Source: Salinisphaera sp963835375
Lineage (GTDB): Bacteria > Pseudomonadota > Gammaproteobacteria > Nevskiales > Salinisphaeraceae
Assembly (NCBI GenBank): GCA_963835375.1
Contig: CAWIGB010000012.1
Location: forward strand, 434,001 to 498,000
DNA: 64,000 nt
Direction: 5' to 3'
Shown here in pieces: positions 1 to 8,723 of the stretch. The translations under genes and the position numbers were made by a program. The notes under the pieces were generated by a model, which saw only the letters and a program-made list of their open reading frames with translations, was not told where the DNA came from and searched no databases. Each line of letters opens with the position of its first letter. The stretch's first letter is position 1.

Positions 1-2
1 CG

Positions 3-1073
3 ATGCGCGGCGATGTGCTGCTGCGCACGCGCGGCGATCTGGGCAGCGTGCTCAATCGCGCGCCGCCCGGGTTTTCCGAGCGCACGAGCGCGGGCAAGCG
101 CTGGCGACTCTATACCGAGTTCGACAACGGTTTGATGATCACGGTCGCTGACCGGCTCGACGAGCGGCGGCATCTGCAATGGGGCATCGTGCTGGCCGCC
201 GCGCTGCCATTCGTACTGGCGCTGCTCGGCAGCCTGGTCGCGGCGTGGTGGAGCATCTCGCGCGGGCTCGCGCCGCTCGACCGTCTGCGGGCCGAACTGG
301 CACGGCGCGATCCCGATACATTGTCGCCGATCGTGCTGGATCGAACGCCGGCCGAGCTGCGCCCGGCGATTGCCACGCTGAATGGCCTGCTGGCGCGTAT
401 CGCACGAGCGCTGGCACGCGAACAACGCTTCACCAGCGATGCCGCGCATGAACTGCGCACCCCGCTGACCGCGATCAAGACCCACGTGCAACTCGCCGCG
501 CGCACCGATGGCGAACGCTCGCGCCAGGCCCTGCGCGATGCCGAAGCCGGTATCGCGCGCCTGCAGCGCACGCTCGAACAGCTGCTCCTGCTCGCGCGGA
601 TCGAGGGCGACGGGGCGCTCGGTTCGCAGGAATGCACGATCGTCTCGGAGGTGGTGGCTGCGGCATTGGCCGATCTGAGCCATAGCGAACGCGTTCGCTC
701 GTGCCGAATAGACCGGTCGGCGGTGATCGCGGCCCCCCTGGCGCTGGCTGCGGCGGCGTTGCGCAATCTGCTGGAAAACGCCTGTCGGCATAGCCCGGCG
801 GACGAACCGATCACGCTCGCGGTGACGCCGCGGGCGGGGGATGTCGTGTTCACGGTCTGCGATCGGGGCGACTGGCCGGCCGGGGCCGATCCGCAGACGC
901 TGATCCCGCGCTTCGCCCGCCACGCGGGCGCTCATGCCCGTGGAGGCAGCGGTCTGGGGCTGGCGATTGTGGCGGCTGTTGCCGAACGCTTCGGCGGCCG
1001 GCTGGTGTTGCAGGCCCGGGCAGGCGGCGGTTTGCAGAGCGCGCTTTATCTGCCGGCGGCCGCGTCGGGATAA
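3..1073 (+). CDS. Sensor histidine kinase, 5' part cut by window edge
   Basis: Membrane sensor kinase of a two-component system, probably QseC/TctE-like. The visible 356 residues show one membrane segment (about 58-85), a HAMP-like stretch, the phosphoacceptor motif AAHELRTPLTA with His149, an N-box LRNLLENA (253-260) and the G-box GSGLGLA near 316. The first G-box is degenerate (CDRGDWPAG instead of DxGxG). The protein must begin upstream of the window, because the N-terminal membrane segment of the sensor domain is missing. The ATG at 3 is probably internal. The partner response regulator would be expected just upstream, out of view. The stop is TAA at 1071. Confidence 0.85.
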   Translation: MRGDVLLRTRGDLGSVLNRAPPGFSERTSAGKRWRLYTEFDNGLMITVADRLDERRHLQWGIVLAAALPFVLALLGSLVAAWWSISRGLAPLDRLRAELARRDPDTLSPIVLDRTPAELRPAIATLNGLLARIARALAREQRFTSDAAHELRTPLTAIKTHVQLAARTDGERSRQALRDAEAGIARLQRTLEQLLLLARIEGDGALGSQECTIVSEVVAAALADLSHSERVRSCRIDRSAVIAAPLALAAAALRNLLENACRHSPADEPITLAVTPRAGDVVFTVCDRGDWPAGADPQTLIPRFARHAGAHARGGSGLGLAIVAAVAERFGGRLVLQARAGGGLQSALYLPAAASG

Positions 1074-1121
1074 AGACAACGACTCGCCGGAGTGACGACG
1101 CTGGCGCTGCGCGTGCCGGCT

Positions 1122-1571
1122 TCAGTCGAGCTTGCTCCGCGTGGCCTCGTACAACGGGGATTGCGGGTCCAGGCCCGTGTTCAGGCCGATCTCGAGCGCG
1201 CGCTCGGCGTTTTCGCCCTGAAGATGGCGGGCGCGATAGGCCATGAGGGCGCCCACGCGGTTGCTGCTGGCGCAGTGCACGAGCGCCGGCGTGCCGCCGG
1301 CTGCCGCGAGGGCGTCGTCGAGGTCGCGGGCGTGGCGATCGTCGATGTCATCCGGCCCTGCCACCGGGATATTGACGTAGCGCATACCGGCATCGGCGAC
1401 CGCGCGCGCCTCGTCGAATTCGTCAAACTCCCGGGCCGGGCGCAGGTTCACCACGGTCCTGACGCCAGCTTCGCCGGCAGCGACGAGCTGCGCTCGGCTG
1501 GGTTGCCCGGCGGTCACGATATCGGCGCCGAAGCGACGGACGTTATTCAGTTCATTCGGATAGTCGGCCAT
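1122..1571 (-). CDS. DUF442 / beta-lactamase-hydrolase-like phosphatase-fold protein
   Basis: A 149-residue protein of the DUF442 family, with a dual-specificity-phosphatase-like fold. The P-loop motif VHCASSNRVG has its Cys at residue 100. In several bacteria this domain is fused to an ETHE1-like persulfide dioxygenase in the Blh protein. Here the dioxygenase-like gene lies 86 bp upstream on the same strand as a separate gene, so a role in sulfide or persulfide handling is likely. The start at 1571 (MADYPNEL) is chosen because AAGAAG lies just upstream; the longer open frame beyond it is a shadow of the dioxygenase gene. The exact reaction is not known from sequence. Confidence 0.8.
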   Translation of the reverse strand: MADYPNELNNVRRFGADIVTAGQPSRAQLVAAGEAGVRTVVNLRPAREFDEFDEARAVADAGMRYVNIPVAGPDDIDDRHARDLDDALAAAGGTPALVHCASSNRVGALMAYRARHLQGENAERALEIGLNTGLDPQSPLYEATRSKLD

Positions 1572-1657
1572 GGCCAATCTTCTTGCTGTGTCGTCTGGAA
1601 CGGTATGCTCGCTGCCGTCGGTATCGGCGCCAGCGAGCGAAGCTTGCCGTGCCGAGG

Positions 1658-2542
1658 TTACAGCGTATCGAGCGGGATTTTCAGGTAGTGCACGCCGTTG
1701 GATTCTTCCGGCGGCAGATGCCCGGCCCGCATGTTGATCTGAACCGAAGGCAGGATCAGGCGCGGCATGCCGAGCGTGGCGTCGCGGGCTTCGCGCATGG
1801 CGACGAATTCGTCCTCGGTGACGCCTTCGTGGACATGAATGTTGGTACGGCGCTGTTCGCCCACCGTCGTTTCCCAGTGGTATTGGCGACGTCCGTCGGG
1901 CAGATAATCGTGGCACATGAACAGGCGGGTCTCGTCCGGCAGGGCCATGAGTTTCTGAATCGAGCGATACAGCGTGCGCGCATCGCCGCCGGGGAAGTCG
2001 CAGCGTGCGGTGCCGTAGTCCGGCATGAACAGGGTGTCGCCCACGAACACGGCATCGCCGATGATGTGGCTCATGCAGGCCGGCGTATGGCCGGGCGTAT
2101 GCATGGCGCGAGCCGGTATCGAGCCCACGCTGTAGTGTGCGCCGTCGGCGAACAGCTGATCGAACTGGCTGCCGTCGCGCGCGAACTCGGTGCCGGCGTT
2201 GAAGATCTTGCCGAAGACATCCTGCACGGTCTTGATGTGCTCGCCGATGGCCAGCTTGCCGCCCACCTGCTGCTGGATCCACGGCGCGGCCGACAGATGA
2301 TCGGCATGGGCATGGGTTTCCAGTAGCCAGTCCACGGCAAGACCCTGGTCGCGTACGGTATCGACGATCCGCTGGGCGCTGTCATAGCTGATGCGGCCGG
2401 CGTTTGGCTCATAGTCGAGCACGGAATCGATGATGGCGCAGTGGTGGGTGGCCGGGTCATTGACGATATAGCTGACGGTGTTCGTGTCCGAATCAAAGAA
2501 GGCCTGCACCAGGACTTCCTTGGTGAGTTCTGACGTCGCCAT
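1658..2542 (-). CDS. Persulfide dioxygenase-like MBL-fold hydrolase (ETHE1 family)
   Basis: Metallo-beta-lactamase-fold protein of 294 residues. The family oxidises glutathione persulfide to sulfite with a mononuclear iron centre. The metal motif ETHAHADHLS carries His77, His79, Asp81 and His82, and later ligands are seen in HTPGHTPAC, VGDTLF and MCHDYLPDG. The length and the DYGTARCDFPGGDA stretch fit ETHE1/Blh-type enzymes rather than glyoxalase II, and a real GloB is present separately at 52.7 kb. It is the first gene of a probable two-gene unit with the DUF442 gene. A perfect-half-site FNR-type box lies about 75 bp upstream, suggesting oxygen-responsive control. Confidence 0.85.
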   Translation of the reverse strand: MATSELTKEVLVQAFFDSDTNTVSYIVNDPATHHCAIIDSVLDYEPNAGRISYDSAQRIVDTVRDQGLAVDWLLETHAHADHLSAAPWIQQQVGGKLAIGEHIKTVQDVFGKIFNAGTEFARDGSQFDQLFADGAHYSVGSIPARAMHTPGHTPACMSHIIGDAVFVGDTLFMPDYGTARCDFPGGDARTLYRSIQKLMALPDETRLFMCHDYLPDGRRQYHWETTVGEQRRTNIHVHEGVTEDEFVAMREARDATLGMPRLILPSVQINMRAGHLPPEESNGVHYLKIPLDTL

Positions 2543-2614
2543 GACATATCTCCTCGATCACATGAACGGATGAACCGTAATGTGCCCACGATAGGTCGCT
2601 GCCGCGCCGGGTGG

Positions 2615-2628
2615 TTGATTTGAATCAA
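2615..2628 (-). promoter_or_regulatory. FNR/ANR-type binding site
   Basis: The sequence TTGATTTGAATCAA matches the FNR/ANR consensus TTGAT-N4-ATCAA with both half-sites perfect. It lies 73 bp upstream of the ETHE1-like start codon, on the side from which that gene is read. Binding is inferred from the match only. Confidence 0.6.
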
Positions 2629-2833
2629 GCCGGAGCCGGCGTCATGGCCGTTGCCTCGCTCCGCGCGTCGAGTTCTGACGGGAACGCCTGTGCGCCCGGC
2701 ACCGCGTGGCGCTTGTCTGCCGTAAAGCACCGCGATGGCGCCTGTACGCGCTCGAGGCAAGCGCGTGACGGCGTTGCGGATACGACAGCAGGCCCGTGAC
2801 ACGGACACCGCCGCCTGGTGCTGCATTCGAATG

Positions 2834-2866
2834 TCACGCGGCGGGTCTGCATTTGCCGCCGCGTGA
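2834..2866. repeat. Perfect 11-bp inverted repeat in the 2.54-2.90 kb gap
   Basis: TCACGCGGCGG and its exact complement are separated by 11 bases. They can form a strong hairpin downstream of the anti-sigma gene (minus strand). There is no T-run, so it is not a classical terminator, though it may still stabilise or end that transcript. I see no gene in the rest of 2543-2901. Confidence 0.45.
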
Positions 2867-2901
2867 TGGCGGTCCGGGCGATCTCGTGTGTCGCTCGCCA
2901 G

Positions 2902-3750
2902 TCAAAGGCCGCTGGCGGGCTGCTGCGGTGTCGGGGTGGTGCGTTCGACCGGTTGCCCGATGGCCGCTGGCGTGTGCTGCTGCGGGGTCTTCACGGTGGG
3001 CGAAACCAGGGGCGCACGGCCGCCGGAACCATGGCCCTGGGGCCGGGCGGCGATCTCGGCCAGTTCGTTGAGCGTGGCGGGTGGCGCGTCGCCGGTGAGG
3101 GCATAGTCGCGACCGCGCGCCTGCCAGCGCGCCACGGAAACGCCAGACGGCGAAATCATATCGGGGGTTGCCCGGGCGGCGCCGGCCGCGGGGCGCGCGT
3201 AGATTGTGACTTGTTTGCCGGCCGCATTGCGGTAGTCGTAGGCCGTGAGCGAGCCGCCGCCGGCGGTGGTGACAACGTGGCGATCGCTGAAGCGGTAGCC
3301 CGCGCGTGACAGGTCCGGATGTGCCGGCTGATTGGACGTGCGCGCGGCGGCATCGACCGCGGGCTGCCGATCGGCCAGACGCGCGACCTGCTGCCCGAAA
3401 GTGCCTGCAACGCGGCTCGGTGCGGATGCTCCGAATTCCAGCCCGCGCAGCCACCAGCCGCCGGCGGCGGAGAGGCCGATCACGGCAACCAGGCCGGCGC
3501 CCGCCAGCCAGCTCGCGGGCGAGGTGTCGTGGCCGTGCAACAGGCGCGGCGGGATCGGCTCGTCGAGTACCGGGTCGTAGCGCTGTGCGAGCGCCAGATC
3601 GTGCTCGGCGTCGCGCGCGGCGCGCTCGGCAATACGCGGGTTGGCGGTCAGATAGCGCTCGATCGCCGCCGCGCCGGCGATGCGTCGGCCGGCACGGTAA
3701 TAGGTCACGCACTGTTCGTGGTCGATCTTCGCTGCGGTTTTCGATCTCAT
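2902..3750 (-). CDS. Probable anti-sigma factor, membrane bound
   Basis: A 282-residue protein with a cytoplasmic N-terminal part of about 78 residues, one membrane segment (about 80-100) and a C-terminal part that would lie in the periplasm. Its start overlaps the stop of the ECF sigma gene by 4 bp (ATGA). This gene pairing and topology are typical of anti-sigma factors that hold an ECF sigma factor at the membrane. The N-terminus has an H-x2-C pair but not the full zinc anti-sigma motif Hx3Cx2C. No specific family is recognised, so the assignment rests mainly on context and topology. Confidence 0.65.
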   Translation of the reverse strand: MRSKTAAKIDHEQCVTYYRAGRRIAGAAAIERYLTANPRIAERAARDAEHDLALAQRYDPVLDEPIPPRLLHGHDTSPASWLAGAGLVAVIGLSAAGGWWLRGLEFGASAPSRVAGTFGQQVARLADRQPAVDAAARTSNQPAHPDLSRAGYRFSDRHVVTTAGGGSLTAYDYRNAAGKQVTIYARPAAGAARATPDMISPSGVSVARWQARGRDYALTGDAPPATLNELAEIAARPQGHGSGGRAPLVSPTVKTPQQHTPAAIGQPVERTTPTPQQPASGL

Positions 3751-4265
3751 CCCCGGGCCTCCTCCAATGCGCTCTTGTCTTCGTCGGCTTGCATCAGCTC
3801 GTTGAGCCGCTGACGCGCACGCGACAAGCGCGAGCGGAAGGTGCCGACGCGGATGCCCAGCATGCGCGCGCCATCGCGATAGCTCGGCTGTTCGAGGGCA
3901 GCCAGCATCAGAATGGCGCGATGCTCGGGCGACAAACGGTCCATGGCGGCCAGCACGTCGCGGCAGTGCAGCTGCAGGTGGTTCGACGCGCTGCGGTCGC
4001 GCGGGTCGAGCGCGATCGCATCGAGGGCGATCAGCTTGTCGCGGTCGCGCGTGGGGGCCGGGTGGCCGTCCAGATAAAGTCGATACAGCACGCGGAACAG
4101 CCAGCTACGCAACCGCCCGTGCGGGCGCCATAGATGGCGCTTGCGCCAGGCGCGCTCCATCGTGTCCTGCACCAGATCGTCTGCAGCTTCGCGATCCCGC
4201 AGCAACGCGCGCGCGTAGCGCCGCAGGTGCGGAATTTCGGCTTCGATCATGCCGGGCTCGATCAC
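3747..4265 (-). CDS. ECF-type RNA polymerase sigma factor
   Basis: A 172-residue sigma-70 family protein of the ECF type. Region 2 is seen in EAADDLVQDTMERAW, and region 4 with its helix-turn-helix in SYRDGARMLGIRVGTFRSRL. There are no regions 1 or 3, as expected for this group. It is co-transcribed with the overlapping anti-sigma gene. A promoter-like GGAACC-N16-GTTAGT lies about 46 bp upstream and resembles ECF promoters, so autoregulation is likely. The signal sensed is not evident. Confidence 0.88.
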   Translation of the reverse strand: MIEPGMIEAEIPHLRRYARALLRDREAADDLVQDTMERAWRKRHLWRPHGRLRSWLFRVLYRLYLDGHPAPTRDRDKLIALDAIALDPRDRSASNHLQLHCRDVLAAMDRLSPEHRAILMLAALEQPSYRDGARMLGIRVGTFRSRLSRARQRLNELMQADEDKSALEEARG

Positions 4266-4310
4266 ATGGCCTCACTCATAGCGCGGGGTCGCAGATTGTC
4301 TGTCCTATGC

Positions 4311-4338
4311 ACTAACGATCGAAAACATGATCGGTTCC
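4311..4338 (-). promoter_or_regulatory. Candidate ECF promoter of the sigma/anti-sigma unit
   Basis: Read on the minus strand: GGAACC (4338-4333), a 16-base spacer, then GTTAGT (4316-4311). GGAAC is the common -35 core of ECF sigma factors. The start codon at 4265 is 45 bases further on. Confidence 0.5.
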
Positions 4339-4351
4339 ATCGGCCCAGTGT

Positions 4352-4380
4352 GGAACCATTCGCGCACAGAGCCCGTTACA
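4352..4380 (+). promoter_or_regulatory. Candidate ECF promoter of the acyltransferase gene
   Basis: GGAACC (4352-4357), a 17-base spacer, then GTTACA (4375-4380), 48 bases before the acyltransferase start. It mirrors the promoter-like site on the other strand, sharing GGAACC and GTTA with nearly the same spacing. Confidence 0.5.
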
Positions 4381-4428
4381 TCGCACAGACATCGAACAGG
4401 CCGCGCGGCGGCAAAGCGAGAGTTGTCC

Positions 4429-5682
4429 ATGTCCGGTTCTTCATCACGCATCCATGCGTTCGATTCACTGCGCGGACTGGCGGCCTGCAGCGTGATCATC
4501 GGCCATCTGTTCATGGTCATGCGGGGCCAGCAGGATGCGATCTACGATCGTTTCTTCCAGTGGACCCGCGTGGTCAAACAGACACCGGCCGACGTGTTGT
4601 TCCAGGGCCATGCCGCGGTGGTGCTGTTCTTCGTATTGAGCGGCTTCGTGCTGTATCTGCTGCTAGCGCGCGCGAAGCTGTCGATGCCGGCGTACGTCGC
4701 CAAGCGGGTGGTGCGGCTGTACGTGCCGTATCTGGCGGCGATCGTGCTCGGCATCATCGGCGCGCATGCGGTGGCCGGCGATACGCTCGACGGCTTCAAC
4801 AGCTGGATCAACAAATTCTGGTCGTGGCCGGTGACCTGGTCCTCGATCGGCGAGCATCTGTTGTTCATCGGCCAGTTCAATTCCGATCGCTACGACTTCA
4901 CCATCTGGACGCTGGTGCACGAGATGCGGATCTCGCTGGTGTTTCCGCTCATCTTTCTCATGGTGCGCCGCATGCGCTGGTGGGCCGCGCTCATGCCGTT
5001 CGTGGTGGCCAGCGCAACCATGATCGTGCTGCGCCAGCCGGCGGTGCGCGAGAGCATGAATATCGCCGGCTTCGCCGCCCACGGCGGGCTGACGGCGTAT
5101 GTCCTGACCGTCCACTACATGCTGGCCTTCGCCATCGGTGCCAGCCTCGCGCATCATCGTGAGCGCCTGTTCGCGGCCTACGCCAGGCTGCCCGTGCGCA
5201 CGCGAATCCTGCTCGGCGTGCTGACCTTCATGCTCTATGTCTATGGCGGCAAGGCGCTGCATATCACCGGCCTGGCCACGATGATGCCCTACGACTGGCC
5301 GATGATGGCCGCGGCCGCGCTGCTGCTGGTCACGGCCGCCGCCGAGCCCGGTTTTCGGCGCGTGCTCGAAACATCGCCCTGCCAGTATCTGGGGCGGATC
5401 TCCTACAGCCTGTATCTGTTCCATCCGATCGTGCTGCTGGCGATGCTGCACGGCTTCGCCGGGCGGATGCCGCTCGGCTGGCTGCTGATCGCAACGTTCG
5501 GCCTGTGCTTTGTGGTCAGTGATCTGGCCTATCGCACGATCGAGCAACCGGCGGTCGAGCTGTCGCGAGCGGCCGCCGACCGGGTCGGGCGTGTTTATGA
5601 TCGGTTGCGAGCGCGCGGGCGCGGCGTTGACGGCGACCGCGCTGGAACGCGTCGCTACGGCGCGGCGGGCCGAATGCGTTAA
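4429..5682 (+). CDS. Acyltransferase family 3 membrane protein
   Basis: A protein of 417 residues with about ten hydrophobic segments, of the acyltransferase-3 (OafA/YrhL-like) family that O-acylates cell-surface sugars. The conserved R-X10-H pattern is seen in SLRGLAACSVIIGHL near the N-terminus, and a late conserved stretch is GRISYSLYLFHP. The start MSGSSS at 4429 is preferred over an upstream ATG at 4327, because the upstream extension is hydrophilic and overlaps the promoter-like site. It is transcribed away from the ECF sigma gene and may belong to its regulon. The acyl donor and target are unknown. Confidence 0.8.
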   Translation: MSGSSSRIHAFDSLRGLAACSVIIGHLFMVMRGQQDAIYDRFFQWTRVVKQTPADVLFQGHAAVVLFFVLSGFVLYLLLARAKLSMPAYVAKRVVRLYVPYLAAIVLGIIGAHAVAGDTLDGFNSWINKFWSWPVTWSSIGEHLLFIGQFNSDRYDFTIWTLVHEMRISLVFPLIFLMVRRMRWWAALMPFVVASATMIVLRQPAVRESMNIAGFAAHGGLTAYVLTVHYMLAFAIGASLAHHRERLFAAYARLPVRTRILLGVLTFMLYVYGGKALHITGLATMMPYDWPMMAAAALLLVTAAAEPGFRRVLETSPCQYLGRISYSLYLFHPIVLLAMLHGFAGRMPLGWLLIATFGLCFVVSDLAYRTIEQPAVELSRAAADRVGRVYDRLRARGRGVDGDRAGTRRYGAAGRMR

Positions 5683-5725
5683 ACTGCGCGGTCAATCTAC
5701 GATCCCAATCAACGGTTCGATCGCG

Positions 5726-7125
5726 ATGTCGGCAACGGTGAAAGACAACGTCAACGCCCCGAAGGTCTTCGTGGCCACCTGGGGCTGTCAGATGAACGAG
5801 TACGATTCGGCCAAGATGGTCGACGTGCTGGCCAAGGATCGCGGCGCGACCCGCGTGGGCACGCCGGAAGAGGCCGACATCATCCTGCTCAACACCTGCT
5901 CGATTCGCGAGAAGGCGCAGGAGAAAGTGTTCTCGCAGCTCGGCCGCTGGAAGCCGTTGAAGGACGCCAATCCGAACCTGGTGATCGGCGTGGGCGGTTG
6001 TGTCGCCTCTCAGGAAGGTCATGCCATTCGCGAGCGCGCGCCGTTCGTGGACATGGTGTTCGGCCCGCAGACGCTGCATCGGCTGCCGCAGCTGCTGGAC
6101 GACATCCACGACAACGGCGCCGGCATCGTCGACATCGCGTTTCCGGAGATCGACAAGTTCGACCATATGCCGCCGGCGCGCGCCGAGGGCGCGACGGCGT
6201 TCGTGTCGATCATGGAGGGCTGCTCCAAGTACTGCAGCTTCTGTGTGGTGCCGTACACGCGCGGCGAGGAGATCTCGCGGCCGTTCGACGACGTGATCCT
6301 GGAAGTCGCCGAACTGGCCGAGCAGGGCGTCAAGGAAATCACGCTGCTGGGCCAGAACGTGAACGGCTATCGCGGGCCGATGGAAGATGGCTCGATCTGC
6401 GATCTGGCGATGCTGGTGGAGTTCGTGGCCGAAATCGAAGGCATCGAGCGCATCCGCTATACCACCAGCCATCCGCTGGAATTCTCGGATGCGCTGATCG
6501 AGGCCTATGCCCGCGTGCCGAAACTCGCCAACTACCTGCATCTGCCGGTGCAGTCCGGCTCCAACGCGGTGCTGGAGGCGATGAATCGCGGTTATACGGT
6601 CGAGCATTTCAAGCGAGCGCATCGCGAAGTCTGCGCGAGGTGCGGCCGGACATCAGCCTGTCGACCGATATCATCGTTGGCCATCCGGGCGAGGGCGAGG
6701 CCGAATTCGAGGCGACGATGGATCTGGTCGAGGCCATGGGCTTCGATGCGGCGTTCTCCTTCGTCTACAGCCAGCGCCCCGGCACGCCCGCGGCCGATAT
6801 GACCGACGACGAGCCGCGCGAGGTCAAGAAAGCCCGGCTCAAGCGTCTGCAGGATCGCATCGCCGATTTCAATCGCCAGTACATGGCCAACATGGTCGGC
6901 ACCACCCAGCGCGTGCTGGTCGAGCGCGAATCCAAGCGCGGCGGCGGTCAGATGGCCGGGCGCACCGACTCCAATCGCTGGGTGAATTTCGAAGGCCATC
7001 CGCGGATGGCCGGCCATTTCGTTGAAATCGAGATCACCGAGGCCTTGGATAATTCGTTGCGTGGCCGCATAAAGACGACAGAGCCGGTGGCCGACGACGC
7101 GCCGGATCTGGCTGCGATCGGCTGA
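5726..7125 (+). CDS. miaB: tRNA-2-methylthio-N6-dimethylallyladenosine synthase (one frameshift)
   Basis: Radical-SAM methylthiotransferase that adds the 2-methylthio group to i6A37 of tRNAs. The N-terminal cluster cysteines lie in ATWGCQMNEYDS, LNTCSIREKAQE and GVGGCVASQEG. The radical-SAM motif is CSKYCSFC, followed by VPYTRGEE. A TRAM domain forms the C-terminus. One base is missing near 6630 (between HRE and LREVRPD), which moves the frame; both halves match the family across the break. The gene starts the miaB-phoH-ybeY-corC-lnt order common in gammaproteobacteria. Confidence 0.95.
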
Positions 7126-7169
7126 GATAACCGGTCGCGAGACGTGCGAACCAACCACGCCGAGGCAAT

Positions 7170-8171
7170 TTGGCCGACAACACCGTAAGAAAGACTCTGG
7201 AGCTCGAGCCGCTCGACATGGAACGGCTCGCGCATTTGTGTGGACCGCAGGACGAGCATCTCCGCCTGATCGAGAAGACCCTGAACGTGGCCGTGCACAA
7301 CCGCGGGCATCTGTTTCAGGTCGATGGGCCGAACGGCGCCGCCGAGGCCGCGATCGACACGCTCAACGAGCTCTATGCCGCGACCGCGGGCGGGCCGATC
7401 GCGACCGATCAAGTGCATGTGGTGGCGCGTACGGCCGAGCAGGAGCGCGAGGACGCGGCGGCCGTTGCGTCTGGCGACGACGATAAATCGCCGCGCGAGG
7501 TGGTGATCAAGACGCGCACGGGGCTCGTGCGTGGACGCGGCCCGAACCAGCGCCGCTACATGGCGCGTATGGCGGATAACGATCTCAACTTCGGCATCGG
7601 CCCGGCCGGTACCGGCAAGACGTATCTGGCGGTCGCGGCAGCGGTCGACGCATTGGAGTCCGAACGCGTGCGCCGGCTGATGCTGGTGCGCCCCGCGGTC
7701 GAGGCCGGCGAGAATCTGGGTTTCCTGCCGGGCGATCTGGCGCAGAAGATCGACCCGTACCTGCGCCCGCTTTACGACGCGCTGTACGAGATGCTCGGCT
7801 TCGATCGGGTCAGCCGCCTGATCGAGCGCCAGGTGATCGAGGTCGCGCCGCTGGCCTACATGCGCGGGCGCACGCTCAACGAGGCCTTCATCATTCTCGA
7901 CGAGGCCCAGAACACCACGGTCGCGCAGATGAAGATGTTCCTCACGCGCATCGGCTTCGGCTCGACCGCGGTGGTTACCGGCGACATGACCCAGATCGAC
8001 CTGCCGCCTTCGAAGCAGTCGGGGTTGTCGCATGCGGTCAAGCTGCTCTCGGGTATCGACAACATCAGCGTGACCCGGTTCGCCGGGCGCGATGTGGTAC
8101 GTCATCCGCTGGTTCAGCGCATCGTGGCCGCCTACGAGCGGGATTCCGAGAACGAAGGCGGGGCCCGCTGA
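7170..8171 (+). CDS. phoH: PhoH-family ATPase (YbeZ-like)
   Basis: A 333-residue PhoH-like ATPase, partner of the YbeY endoribonuclease in rRNA processing and quality control. The Walker A motif is GPAGTGKT and the Walker B stretch is EAFIILDEAQNTT. A small N-terminal RNA-binding-like part precedes the ATPase domain. Translation probably starts at TTG 7170, preceded by GAGG. The stop is 1 base from the ybeY region, consistent with coupled translation. The gene is intact. Confidence 0.92.
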   Translation: MADNTVRKTLELEPLDMERLAHLCGPQDEHLRLIEKTLNVAVHNRGHLFQVDGPNGAAEAAIDTLNELYAATAGGPIATDQVHVVARTAEQEREDAAAVASGDDDKSPREVVIKTRTGLVRGRGPNQRRYMARMADNDLNFGIGPAGTGKTYLAVAAAVDALESERVRRLMLVRPAVEAGENLGFLPGDLAQKIDPYLRPLYDALYEMLGFDRVSRLIERQVIEVAPLAYMRGRTLNEAFIILDEAQNTTVAQMKMFLTRIGFGSTAVVTGDMTQIDLPPSKQSGLSHAVKLLSGIDNISVTRFAGRDVVRHPLVQRIVAAYERDSENEGGAR

Positions 8172-8174
8172 CCG

Positions 8175-8642
8175 GTGATCGATTTCAATCTCGTGGCCGC
8201 GCCGGGTGTAGCGGCGGACTGCGACGAGCAACCGTTGATCGACGCCCTGGCGGCGGTGCTGGACGAGGCCGGCATCGATCGCGAGAGCGACGAGGTGAGC
8301 ATCGATGTTCGCCTGGTCGACGAGGCCGAGTCCGCGGATCTGAACGGTCGCTTCCGCGACAAGCCGTACGCGACCAACGTGCTATCGTTTCCGGCCGGTG
8401 CGCGGCTGCCCGGTTTCCGTGCGCTCGGCGATCTGGTGATCTGCATGCCGGTGGTGGCGAAAGAGGCTGCCGCGCAGGGCAAGACGATGGATGCGCATCT
8501 GCTGCACATGGTCGTTCACGGGGGCTTTCACTTGCTGGGCTTCGATCATATCGGCGACGATGAAGCCGACATCATGGAAGCGGCTGAACGCCGCGTCATG
8601 GCGCAGCTGGGCCACGAGGACCCATACGCGGCATCGGTGTGA
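8175..8642 (+). CDS. ybeY: Endoribonuclease YbeY
   Basis: A 155-residue zinc-dependent endoribonuclease acting in 16S rRNA 3'-end maturation and ribosome quality control. The zinc motif H-G-x3-H-x5-D-H is seen in VHGGFHLLGFDH. The substrate-site region RDKPYATNVLSFP is also clear. It starts with GTG at 8175, three bases after the phoH stop. The gene is intact. Confidence 0.93.
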   Translation: MIDFNLVAAPGVAADCDEQPLIDALAAVLDEAGIDRESDEVSIDVRLVDEAESADLNGRFRDKPYATNVLSFPAGARLPGFRALGDLVICMPVVAKEAAAQGKTMDAHLLHMVVHGGFHLLGFDHIGDDEADIMEAAERRVMAQLGHEDPYAASV

Positions 8643-8723
8643 GCTTCGAGTCGCCGCGATGCGTGGCCGCGGGCCGACGACGATACAACACGGATTGAGG
8701 AGGCGGCTCGGGCCGCGTTTAAC

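Noticed and set aside
1658..2542. Second glyoxalase II
   Set aside because: The motif set and length fit ETHE1-like persulfide dioxygenases, the neighbour is DUF442, and a clear gloB is present at 52.7 kb.
3332..5162. Long open frames on the opposite strand of many genes (for example opposite the anti-sigma, acyltransferase, 2HCT transporter and antiporter genes)
   Set aside because: They are shadows caused by high GC. They lack recognisable domains and ribosome sites and overlap clear genes completely.
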